The notes beneath the pieces were generated by a model, which was not told the DNA's origin, did not search any database, and saw only the letters and a program-made list of their open reading frames with translations. From Thauera sp. K11 (GTDB taxonomy: Bacteria > Pseudomonadota > Gammaproteobacteria > Burkholderiales > Rhodocyclaceae), in contig NZ_CP023439.1 in the NCBI RefSeq assembly GCF_002354895.1, forward strand, positions 4,030,001 to 4,094,000: DNA of 64,000 nucleotides, read 5' to 3'. Position 1 is the first letter of the stretch. Each line of letters starts with the position of its first letter. This document shows positions 8,263-16,055 of this stretch, piece after piece. Made by a program: the position numbers and the translations under genes.

Positions 8263-11200
8263 TCATGCGATCACCCCGGCCTGCCCGGCTCCAGCCAGCA
8301 GGGCATCGAGTGCCGCGATGACCCCGCTCCCTGCGCGGTGCAGGAACACCCCCGCCGGCTGCCCGTCCACCCGCCAGCCCGGCCGTACGCCGCGCACGAA
8401 GAGGTAGAGCACGCCGCCGAAATGCCGCTCGTAGTCGTAGCCCGGCAGGCTGCGGCCGAGATGGCGATGCAACGCGACGGTGTAGAGCAGGTGCTGCAGA
8501 TGGTAGCCATGCGCCTTCATCGCCGCCTCCAGCCGGTCTGGCGCGTAGTCCTCCGGCCGGTCGCCGAGATGGTTCGACTTCCAGTCCAGCACCCAGTAGC
8601 GGCCCTCGTGCTCGAAGGCGAGATCGACGAAACCCTTCAGATAGCCGCCCAGTTCCGCGAATGCCAGCCGCGGCATGCCGTAGCCGCGTGCCGCCAGCCA
8701 GGCATTGAGCCCGGCGGCGGACAAGCGCGGAACGGGCAGATGGAAAGCCAGTTCGACCAGCCGGCGCGCGTTCGCCAGCGTTTCCAGGCGCAGCACCGGC
8801 GCGCCGTCGGGCAGCAGCGGCGTCGCCAGCACGTCGCCGAGCATGCGCCGCAGCATGCGCGGCAGGCGCTCCGCATCCACGCCGGCGGCCGGGCGCTGCG
8901 GATGGTCGGCCAGCGCCGCGGCGATGGCGGCCTCCCAGCCGGCGGGCGCGGTGAAATCGATGCGCTCGAACACCGCATGCAGGCAGTCGCCGGCCGCCGG
9001 TCCGCGCGGAAAGCGCAGGATGTCGTCGTCCGCGGACGCAGCGGCGGGCAGTTCCGCCCAGGCCGTCTCCGGCTCGGCGGACGGTGCGCCGAACTCGCCG
9101 GTGGACAGGACGCGCGCATCGTGGTCGCGCGCCGCCTGCTCATGCACCGCCCCCGACAGCAAGGCGCTGAAGCTGCCGATGCTCCAGCCCGGCGCGATCA
9201 CCGGCGGGCGCAGCGCATGCGGCCGGGCGCCCGCCTCCCGCGCCGGCGGAAGCGGCTCGCCACCGCCGTCGGGCAGATCGGCGAGCCGCATCGCTGGCCG
9301 GCCATCCAGCAGGCTGGCGCTGGCCAGGCCGCGCCAGCGCGCGTCGATCTCGGCCGGCGTCATCTTGTGTTCGCGCCAGGATTCGACGTCCATGCCGCCG
9401 CCCGCCACCATCCAGTTCAGCAGGCTGCGTCCCGCCTCGGCATAACTCGGCCGGCCGAAGCGCATCGCGGCATAGCAGCCCACCACGAGATAGCAGCGAT
9501 GCACCGCGCGCGTCAGCGCCACGTAGATCAGGCGCAGGCTCTCGGCGTCGCGCTCCAGACGCATGCGCGCCTTGATGCCGGCATCGTCGCCGGCCGCGCG
9601 CCGGTAGTCGAGCACCAGGCGGCCGCCGTCGTCGTGCCAGGCACGCATGTCGCCGCCGTCGGCCCGGCCGGGGTGTCCGTCGAACAGGAAGGGGCAGAAC
9701 ACGACGCCGTATTCCAGGCCCTTGGCGCGGTGGATGGTGACGATCTGCACCAGGTTGCGGTCGGATTCCAGCCGCAGTTGCGCCGCGTCTCCGCCCGCTC
9801 CGTCGCGGCGGCAGGTGGCGAGCGTGCGCAGCAGCACCTCGGGCGAAGCGCCGCCGGCGGCCTGCTGCAGCAGTTCGGCCAGGTGCATCAGGTTGGTGAG
9901 GCGGCGCTCGCCGTCGGTACGCGCCAGCAGCCGCGCGGCAACGCCGTCGTCGGCCATCCACTGGCGCAGCATGACGCCGAAGCCGCGCGTGAGCCAGGTG
10001 TCGCGCCAGCGCGCGAAGGCGTCCAGCGTGGCGAGCAGGGCCGCCTCGTCGGCGGCCAGCGCCGCCAGCGCGGCGGCATCGCGCCCCATCGCCGCGGTGG
10101 CGAGCGCGGCCTTCACGCGGCGCTCGCGCGCCGGCTCGGCGATCGCCAGCAGCACGCGCTCGAGTTCCTCGGCGTCCTCGGTGGCGAACACGCTGGCCTG
10201 CGACAGCTCGACGCTGCCGACGCCGAAGGCGGCCAGCGCGCGGCGCATGCGGGCGCCCTGCGCGTGGCTGCGCACCAGCACGGCGACGTCGGCCGGCGCC
10301 AGCCCGCGCTCGCCGATGCGCACCTGGCCGGCGCCGCCGGCCGCGATCAGGCGGGCGATCTCGGCGGCGCTCGCCAGCGCCGCCCGCCGCATCGCCTGCG
10401 CGCGCGGCAGGCGGTCGCCGCCCGCCTCTTCCTCGCCCGGCGGCGCTTCCTCGCGCGGGATGCGCCACAGGTGCAGGGCCGCCGCGCTCGCGCCGCTCGC
10501 GGTGTCGTCGATGAAGGGCGCGCGCGGCCGCGTGCCGGCATCGACGCGCTCGTAGGTCAGCCCCGGCAGCATGAAGACCGCCGGATTGGCGCCGAACAGG
10601 CGGTTGCAGGCTTCGATGAGGGCCGGCGCGGAGCGCTGGTTGTGGCGCAGTGTATGGCGCGTGTCGGTACGGTCGCGGGCGGCGAGGTAGGTGTGCAGGT
10701 CGGCGCTGCGGAAGCTGTAGATCGCCTGCTTGGGGTCGCCGACGAGGAACAGGCCGCCGTGGCGCCCCCCGTCGTTGTAGACGCGGTCGAAGATGGCGAA
10801 CTGCAGTGGATCGGTGTCCTGGAACTCGTCGATCAGCGCCACCGGGAAACGGGCGTGGAGCGCCGCGGCGAGCCAGGGCTGGCGGCCGGCGGTGAGTGCG
10901 TCGTAGGCGTTCCACAGGATGTCGTCGAAGGCCACCTGGCGGCGCTCGCGCTTGCGCCGGCGCAGTTCCTCCGCGGTCTGCCGCACGAAGCGGCGCAGCA
11001 GCGCCAGGCGCGCCGCCTCGACCCGTTCCTCGGCGGCCTCGCGTGCCGCGAGCAGTTCGCCGGCGGCAGCGAAGAAGGGATGATGCGGCGGCGCGATGCC
11101 CTTGGCGTGGCCGGCCTTGGTGACGCTCGATTCGAGCTTTTCCTTAGTCAGCAATTCGAGCTTGCCGCCTCCCGCGGGCAGCGCGGCCGGGTCGCCGGCG

Positions 11201-12039
11201 GCGAACCATGCGGCCCAACGCTCGTGCGCGCGCGCCACCGAATCGGGGGTGTAGATCTTGCCGTTCAGCCCCGGCAATGCGGCATCGATCGCCTGTGCGA
11301 TGGCGGCCTCCCCGCCGCGCCAGGCGTATTGCGCCGCCTCGTAGGCCGCCTCGAGGCGCACCGCCGCCGCGCCGAAATCGCCGGCGCCGCCGGGCGGATC
11401 GTCCCAGCGCCGCTCGGCGAGCGGCCGCGCCATGTCGCGGCCGAGCAGCTCCGCCCAGCGCTCCGGGCTGTCGCCGCGCTGCAGCAGCCGCTCGGCGAGC
11501 GCCGGCGGCAGGTCGGCGCCGGCGATCTCGCGGCGCCAGAAGTCCTGCGTCGCCTCGAGCCGCAGCGCGGCGTCGTCCTCGACCAGTTCGAGCGCGTACG
11601 GCAGCCCGGCGGCGAACGGCGTGTCGGCGAGCGCGCGCTGGCAGAAGCCGTGGATGGTGAAGATCGCGGCCTCGTCGAAGGTCTGCAGCGCGCGCCGCAG
11701 ACGGGCCGCCATGTCGTCGCGGGCCAGGCCGGCCGCGAGCACGGTGTCGATCAGCGAGGGGACGAAGGGATCGCCGCCGGCCTGGCCGCCGTCGAGCACC
11801 CTGAGCGTATCGACGATGCGGTCGCGGATGCGGGTCGACAGCTCGGCGGTGGCCGCCCGGGTGAAGGTGACCACCAGCAGCGATTCGACCGGCACCGCCT
11901 TTTCGAGCAGCAGCCGCAGGTACAGGCCGCAGATGTTCCACGTCTTGCCGGTGCCGGCCGAAGCCTCGACGAGGCGGATGCCGTCGAGCGGGCAGGTGAA
12001 GACGTCGAGATCGGTGGGGGGCATCGCGGGCGCGGACAT
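8263..12039 (-). CDS. recB: RecBCD enzyme subunit RecB (3'-5' helicase/nuclease)
   Basis: A 1258-residue protein, close to the usual RecB length. The N-terminus has Walker A EASAGTGKTWNI (about residues 25-36). Motif II reads LIDEFQDTDPLQ, and TIHRAKGLEYGVV and LIYVALTRAV follow. The C-terminal RecB nuclease signature VDLAFEHEGRYWVLDWKSN is present at about residues 1139-1157, with its Asp and Lys intact, so both helicase and nuclease should be active. I chose ATG 12039 because it starts just before the conserved FTCPLDGIRLVEASAG; the open frame runs much further upstream only as the antisense of the TIR gene. recC, normally next to recB, is not in the window. Confidence 0.93.
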   Translation of the reverse strand: MSAPAMPPTDLDVFTCPLDGIRLVEASAGTGKTWNICGLYLRLLLEKAVPVESLLVVTFTRAATAELSTRIRDRIVDTLRVLDGGQAGGDPFVPSLIDTVLAAGLARDDMAARLRRALQTFDEAAIFTIHGFCQRALADTPFAAGLPYALELVEDDAALRLEATQDFWRREIAGADLPPALAERLLQRGDSPERWAELLGRDMARPLAERRWDDPPGGAGDFGAAAVRLEAAYEAAQYAWRGGEAAIAQAIDAALPGLNGKIYTPDSVARAHERWAAWFAAGDPAALPAGGGKLELLTKEKLESSVTKAGHAKGIAPPHHPFFAAAGELLAAREAAEERVEAARLALLRRFVRQTAEELRRRKRERRQVAFDDILWNAYDALTAGRQPWLAAALHARFPVALIDEFQDTDPLQFAIFDRVYNDGGRHGGLFLVGDPKQAIYSFRSADLHTYLAARDRTDTRHTLRHNQRSAPALIEACNRLFGANPAVFMLPGLTYERVDAGTRPRAPFIDDTASGASAAALHLWRIPREEAPPGEEEAGGDRLPRAQAMRRAALASAAEIARLIAAGGAGQVRIGERGLAPADVAVLVRSHAQGARMRRALAAFGVGSVELSQASVFATEDAEELERVLLAIAEPARERRVKAALATAAMGRDAAALAALAADEAALLATLDAFARWRDTWLTRGFGVMLRQWMADDGVAARLLARTDGERRLTNLMHLAELLQQAAGGASPEVLLRTLATCRRDGAGGDAAQLRLESDRNLVQIVTIHRAKGLEYGVVFCPFLFDGHPGRADGGDMRAWHDDGGRLVLDYRRAAGDDAGIKARMRLERDAESLRLIYVALTRAVHRCYLVVGCYAAMRFGRPSYAEAGRSLLNWMVAGGGMDVESWREHKMTPAEIDARWRGLASASLLDGRPAMRLADLPDGGGEPLPPAREAGARPHALRPPVIAPGWSIGSFSALLSGAVHEQAARDHDARVLSTGEFGAPSAEPETAWAELPAAASADDDILRFPRGPAAGDCLHAVFERIDFTAPAGWEAAIAAALADHPQRPAAGVDAERLPRMLRRMLGDVLATPLLPDGAPVLRLETLANARRLVELAFHLPVPRLSAAGLNAWLAARGYGMPRLAFAELGGYLKGFVDLAFEHEGRYWVLDWKSNHLGDRPEDYAPDRLEAAMKAHGYHLQHLLYTVALHRHLGRSLPGYDYERHFGGVLYLFVRGVRPGWRVDGQPAGVFLHRAGSGVIAALDALLAGAGQAGVIA

Positions 12040-12198
12040 CGTCCGGATGGTAGCGGCGGCGCCCGGCCATCGCAAACCGCCCGCCCGCATGCGGGCGTAT
12101 GCCTCTTGCACACTCGCATGGCGGAAACTAGAACACAACTCATCGCCGGCATCCGCCCATGCGGGCCGACTGCTTATGGCGCCGACCCGGAGACCGAG

Positions 12199-13242
12199 AT
12201 GGAATTGATCGGAACGATCCCAGTTCGTGGCAGCCGATCCCCGCGCATCGAACTCATGCAGGGCGACCTCACTGCCATCGGGCCGGACGAAGGGTTCGAC
12301 GTGCTGGTGGTGTCCGCCTTCCCGGACGACTACTTCCCGACGCGCACGTCGTTGATCGGCGCCCTCTTCAACAAGGGACTCTCCGTCAAGGAACTTGCGG
12401 CCGGGAAGGATCTGGATCTGCGTACGGCGTTCTCGTGCTGGCTGTCGAAAGACCTCGGGGCGGCCAGGGAGATCTTCCACTTCGATCGCATCCTGTGCTT
12501 CGAACCCCTGGTCCGCGGCGAACCGCCCGCCGTAGTGGGAGACATCTTCCGCGCCCTGACGCCGATACTCGCCGAGCATGCCGACTTCCGGTCGGTGGCG
12601 ATGCCTCTGGTCGCGGCGGGCAATCAGGGATACGCAGCGGCGGACATGCTGGACCCGCTGCTGGACGCGGCGATCCACTGGCTCGAGCGCGGCCTGCCGC
12701 TGGACGTGCTGAAGATCGTCACGCTGACGGAGCAGCAGACGAACGAGGCGCGCGCGCTCTTCCTGCAGCGGGCGGCCCAGTACGCCGCCTCCGACTCGGC
12801 GGCGACGGTACCCGGAAAAACGTTCGACGTCTTCATCAGCTATGCGCACGAGAACGCGGACGACATCGAAATCTTCGAACAGGCGCTGCTGCGCGCGAAT
12901 CCGCTGCTGCGCATCTTCCTCGACCGGAAGACACTGGATGTCGGGTGTGCATGGCAGCCGGAGATCTTCGAGAGCCTGGACCGGTGCCGCAAGGTCGTTG
13001 CGATGTTCTCGCCCGACTATCTCGCATCCAAGGTATGCAAGGAGGAGTTCAACATCGCCTGGGTGCGGGGCCGCGAGCACGACGAGGACATCATCTTCCC
13101 CATCTTTCTGCACAGCGCCGATCTGCCGACCTACATGACGTACCGGAACTATCTGGACTGCCGCGAAGGCGACAGGATGAAGATCGAGTCCGCGGCGGGT
13201 CGCCTGGTCGAATCGCTGAAGCGCACTGCGCACCGGCCTTGA
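12199..13242 (+). CDS. TIR-domain protein with macro-like N-terminal domain
   Basis: A 347-residue protein, divergent from recB. The C-terminal half (from about residue 206) is a TIR domain. It starts FDVFISYAHEN, has IFLDRKTLDVG (BB-loop region), and then SPDYLASKVCKEEF, in which the Glu in the usual S-x-x-C-x-x-E position is kept, so NAD hydrolysis is plausible. The first 190 residues look like a divergent macro fold: IELMQGDLTAI near the start, DVLVVSAF, and AMPLVAAGNQGY followed by an amphipathic helix. The classical ADP-ribose-binding loops are not evident. TIR plus macro or SLOG modules are typical of Thoeris-like and other anti-phage or NAD-signalling proteins. A defence role is inference. 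The ATG at 12199 has GGAG 7 bases upstream; ATG 12118 is an alternative start. Confidence 0.75.
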   Translation: MELIGTIPVRGSRSPRIELMQGDLTAIGPDEGFDVLVVSAFPDDYFPTRTSLIGALFNKGLSVKELAAGKDLDLRTAFSCWLSKDLGAAREIFHFDRILCFEPLVRGEPPAVVGDIFRALTPILAEHADFRSVAMPLVAAGNQGYAAADMLDPLLDAAIHWLERGLPLDVLKIVTLTEQQTNEARALFLQRAAQYAASDSAATVPGKTFDVFISYAHENADDIEIFEQALLRANPLLRIFLDRKTLDVGCAWQPEIFESLDRCRKVVAMFSPDYLASKVCKEEFNIAWVRGREHDEDIIFPIFLHSADLPTYMTYRNYLDCREGDRMKIESAAGRLVESLKRTAHRP

Positions 13243-13248
13243 AATGAG

Positions 13249-13279
13249 CGAAGCCGCCCGGACGGACCGGGCGGCTTCG
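13249..13279. terminator. Hairpin terminator between TIR gene and phasin
   Basis: A perfect 13-bp stem (13249-13261 with 13267-13279, CGAAGCCGCCCGG) has a 5-base loop. It lies directly after the TIR gene stop and before the end of the convergent phasin gene. A U-tract is lacking, so its efficiency is uncertain. Confidence 0.65.
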
Positions 13280-13332
13280 GATCGTTCGGGTCCGCTTCGG
13301 CAAGCCGCCGCGCAACCCCTGCGTCTTGCCGA

Positions 13333-13911
13333 TCAGACGGACTTCAGCACCGAGGCGGCGGCCTGGGTCGTCTTGGCGACGGTTTCCACGGCGGCGGCGG
13401 TAGCGCTTTCGACGTTGGCCTGGGCGACTTCGGACACCTGCTTGGCCGCCTTGGTCGCGCCTTCGTAGGCGGCGGTGGCGTTGGCGATGGCGCTCTTGAG
13501 CGCGCCGATGGCGGTTTCCGAGCCGGCCGGCGCGTTCTTGGCGAAGTCTTCCACCGCGGCGTTCAGGTTCTTCACCAGTTGCGCGGCTTCGGTTTCATAC
13601 AGCTTGCTCAGTTCGCCCTGGGCCTGGGCGGCGATGCTGGCGACGTTGCCGAGGTAGGCGACGTTCTTTTCCAGCACCGGGGTGATCAGGCCGAGTTGCA
13701 GCGAGGCCAGGGACTTCGGGTCCTTGGCTTCGGCGACCGACTTGCTCAGCGCGACGCTGTCGTCGAACAGCGCACGGGCGGCGGCCAGGTTCAGGCTGGA
13801 CAGACGCTCGACGGCGGAGAACAGGCTGGCGCTGGCGGCGGAGGCGGCCTGCAGGCTGGTCTCGAGGCTGGCCTTGCCGGCGGCGACGAACTTTTCGGGG
13901 GAAATGCTCAT
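13333..13911 (-). CDS. phaP: Phasin family protein (PHA granule-associated)
   Basis: A 192-residue, almost wholly helical, Ala-rich protein lacking Cys and Trp. It begins MSISPEKFVAAGKASLETSL, typical of the phasin_2 family, which coats polyhydroxyalkanoate granules and controls their size. The ATG at 13911 has AGGAG 9 bases upstream; the open frame extends upstream only through non-coding, AT-richer DNA. A TGC-rich palindrome at 13965-13979 is a likely PhaR-type operator. A monocistronic gene is likely, with a hairpin downstream. Confidence 0.9.
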   Translation of the reverse strand: MSISPEKFVAAGKASLETSLQAASAASASLFSAVERLSSLNLAAARALFDDSVALSKSVAEAKDPKSLASLQLGLITPVLEKNVAYLGNVASIAAQAQGELSKLYETEAAQLVKNLNAAVEDFAKNAPAGSETAIGALKSAIANATAAYEGATKAAKQVSEVAQANVESATAAAVETVAKTTQAAASVLKSV

Positions 13912-13964
13912 GGCGATACTCCTGTGATCGATTTCAGGGAAAGTACGAATTGGATGCGGCTCAA

Positions 13965-13979
13965 TGTTGCACTGCAACA
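13965..13979 (-). promoter_or_regulatory. Candidate PhaR operator upstream of phasin
   Basis: TGTTGCA-C-TGCAACA is a perfect 7-bp inverted repeat with a single central base, 54 bases upstream of the phasin start. PhaR repressors bind TGC-rich palindromes in phasin promoters. The assignment follows from that knowledge and position only. Confidence 0.55.
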
Positions 13980-14076
13980 AAATCAAATGCAAGAGCCTTC
14001 CCGGAAAATTTTTCGTCCCCCGTGTTACTCGACGATCGCCTTGCCCGCGCTCCCGCGCGGGAGCGCGGCCGGCCGC

Positions 14077-14868
14077 TCAAGCCGCGTCCTTTCCCTCGGC
14101 CGGCTGCGGCACGCATGGGGCCGCGGCGCCTTCGGGCCAGGTCGCCCAGTTGGGGTCGGGCAGTTCGCCGAAGACGCGACGCAGGCTGGCGCCCCACTGG
14201 CTGTGGATCATGTTGAAGTAGGGGTTGTCCCAGTCGATGCTGACGTGGCGCGCAACCTTGAGCTGGTCGCGGCGGTAGACCAGCAGGTCCAGCGGCAGGC
14301 CGACCGACAGGTTGGAGCGGATGGTGGAATCCATCGAGATCAGCGCGCACTTCGCGGCCTCGTCGAGCGAGGTGGCGCTGCTGACCACGCGGTCGATGAT
14401 CGGCTTGCCGTACTTCGATTCGCCGATCTGGAAATACGGGGTGTCCTCCGACGCCTCGATGAAATTGCCCGCGGCGTAGATCTGGAACAGCCGCGGCGGC
14501 TCGTTGTCGATCTGGCCGCACAGGATGAACGAGGCGTTGAAGTCGACGCCGAACTCCTTGAGCGCCGCCGCATCGCGCTGGTAGACCCGGCGCACCGTGT
14601 CGCCCACCATGCGCGCGCATTCGAACATCGTCGCCGCGCTCCACACGCTTTCGTGGTCCTGCACGTTGGCATGCTCGCGCAGCAGGTTGACCACCGCCTG
14701 CGTGATCGCCAGGTTGCCGGCGCTCATCAGCACCACGACGCGGTCGCCGGGGCGCTCGAAGACGATCATCTTGCGGAAGGTGTTGATGTGGTCCACACCG
14801 GCGTTGGTGCGGGAGTCGGACAGGCAGACCAGGCCCTCGTCCAGGCACATGGCGACGCAGTAAGTCAT
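14077..14868 (-). CDS. Anbu-type proteasome-like peptidase
   Basis: A 263-residue Ntn-hydrolase of the proteasome beta/HslV superfamily. The start MTYCVAMCLDEGLVCLSDSR places Thr at position 2, which becomes the N-terminal nucleophile after Met removal. Asp and Lys of the active site lie in LSDSRTNAG and NTFRKMIVF. The length and the later VDFNASFILCGQI segment match Anbu (ancestral beta subunit), not HslV, which is near 180 residues. Anbu is known to co-occur with alpha-E, circularly permuted ATP-grasp and transglutaminase genes, and exactly those follow upstream. The substrate is unknown; turnover of a peptide tag made by the neighbouring ligases is a published type of prediction. Confidence 0.88.
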   Translation of the reverse strand: MTYCVAMCLDEGLVCLSDSRTNAGVDHINTFRKMIVFERPGDRVVVLMSAGNLAITQAVVNLLREHANVQDHESVWSAATMFECARMVGDTVRRVYQRDAAALKEFGVDFNASFILCGQIDNEPPRLFQIYAAGNFIEASEDTPYFQIGESKYGKPIIDRVVSSATSLDEAAKCALISMDSTIRSNLSVGLPLDLLVYRRDQLKVARHVSIDWDNPYFNMIHSQWGASLRRVFGELPDPNWATWPEGAAAPCVPQPAEGKDAA

Positions 14869-14973
14869 GGGTCAATCGCAATGGGTTGATCGGCGCATGG
14901 CCGGCTTGCCGCGCGCCATGCATGGCTGCGGATTGTGGCACGGCGGCGGGTACCGCGCCGCGCCCGTCATTTC

Positions 14974-15048
14974 AATATGCGCCGAGCCGCCTCAAGCATA
15001 CTGACGCCCCTTCGGGGCAGCGAACGAAGTGAGCCTGGGGCCGTTTCA
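14974..15048. repeat. Family B intergenic repeat, inverted copy
   Basis: Read on the minus strand, this segment matches the 2246-2326 element: GAAACGGCCCCAGGCTCACT, a GGGGC hairpin, then GTCAGTATGCTTGAGGCGG. It lies between the alpha-E gene and the Anbu gene in a 182-base gap. Confidence 0.8.
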
Positions 15049-15050
15049 CT

Positions 15051-16001
15051 TCAGGCGATCGCCACCGGCACCAGGAAGTCGTTGCTGATGCGGTCGCCGA
15101 GCTTGTTGATGCAGGCGAGGAACTTCTCCAGCGACTCGTGCAGGCCGACGGCGAAGATGTCGTCCATGCTGCCGTAGTGCAGGCTGGCATGCAGCGCGCC
15201 AGCCTTGCGGATCGTCTCGCACGAGCGCGCGTTGGCGACCTGGCCGAGGATGTCGACGACCTCGTCCAGGCAGGCGTGCAGCGAGCGCGGCATGGCGTCG
15301 TTGAGCATCAGCAGCTCGGCCACCTTGTGCGGCGTGATGACGTCGCGGTACACCTGCCGGTAGGTCTCGAACGCGGAAACCGAGCGCAGCAGCGAGCCCC
15401 ACTGGTAGTAGTCGGTGGCACCCTGCGCGTCCTCGCCGGCGGGCATCAGGGCGTGGTACTTCACGTCGAGCAGGCGCGCGGTGTTGTCGGCGCGCTCGAG
15501 GAAGGTGCCCAGGCGCGCGAACTGGAAGGCGTCGTCGTGGAACATCGTCCCCACGGTGACGCCGCGCAGGAGGTGCGAGCGGAACTTCACCCATTCGAAG
15601 AAGGCGCCGAGATCCATCTCGTGCAGGCGCTCGGGCGTGAGGTCTCGGATCTCCAGCCAGGTGGCGTTGGTGGTCTCCCACATCTCGCCGGTGAGCTTGC
15701 CGCGCACCGCGTGCGCGTTCTCGCGCGCGGCGCGCAGGCAGTTCCACACGCTGGACAGGTTGTCGCGGTCCAGCAGCACGAACTCGATCACGTCGCGCGG
15801 GCTCAGCGGCCGGCCGGTGCGCGCGTAGGCGGCGGACAATTCGCTGATGTCGAGGATGGCGCGCCAGTTGCCGTGGTCGTCGCCGCCGGCGTGCGGCAGC
15901 ATCGACATGCGGTAGGAGACGTCGATCATGCGCACGGTGTTCTCGGCGCGCTCGGTGTAGCGGGCCATCCAGTAGAGATGGTCGGCGGTGCGGCTCAGCA
16001 T
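15051..16001 (-). CDS. Alpha-E domain protein (DUF403/COG2307)
   Basis: A 316-residue all-helical protein. It begins MLSRTADHLYWMARYTERAE, the hallmark of the alpha-E superfamily, in which the WxxRYxERAE helix is conserved. FHDDAFQFARLGTFLERADN and later helices repeat the pattern. The family has no proven activity. Its steady pairing with ATP-grasp ligases suggests it binds or modifies the ligated peptide. It lies downstream of the ATP-grasp gene (54-base gap) and upstream of Anbu on one strand. A second alpha-E module is fused in the 18578-21238 gene. Confidence 0.9.
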   Translation of the reverse strand: MLSRTADHLYWMARYTERAENTVRMIDVSYRMSMLPHAGGDDHGNWRAILDISELSAAYARTGRPLSPRDVIEFVLLDRDNLSSVWNCLRAARENAHAVRGKLTGEMWETTNATWLEIRDLTPERLHEMDLGAFFEWVKFRSHLLRGVTVGTMFHDDAFQFARLGTFLERADNTARLLDVKYHALMPAGEDAQGATDYYQWGSLLRSVSAFETYRQVYRDVITPHKVAELLMLNDAMPRSLHACLDEVVDILGQVANARSCETIRKAGALHASLHYGSMDDIFAVGLHESLEKFLACINKLGDRISNDFLVPVAIA

Positions 16002-16055
16002 GGTCCTTTCCTCCGGTTCATCGATGGGATCGGGCGGGGATCTAGGCGCACGGCC

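Noticed and set aside
12040..13233. Extension of the recB frame by about 400 codons upstream
   Set aside because: It is the antisense of the TIR gene. RecB normally begins at the FTCPLDGIRLVEASAG region, reached from ATG 12039.
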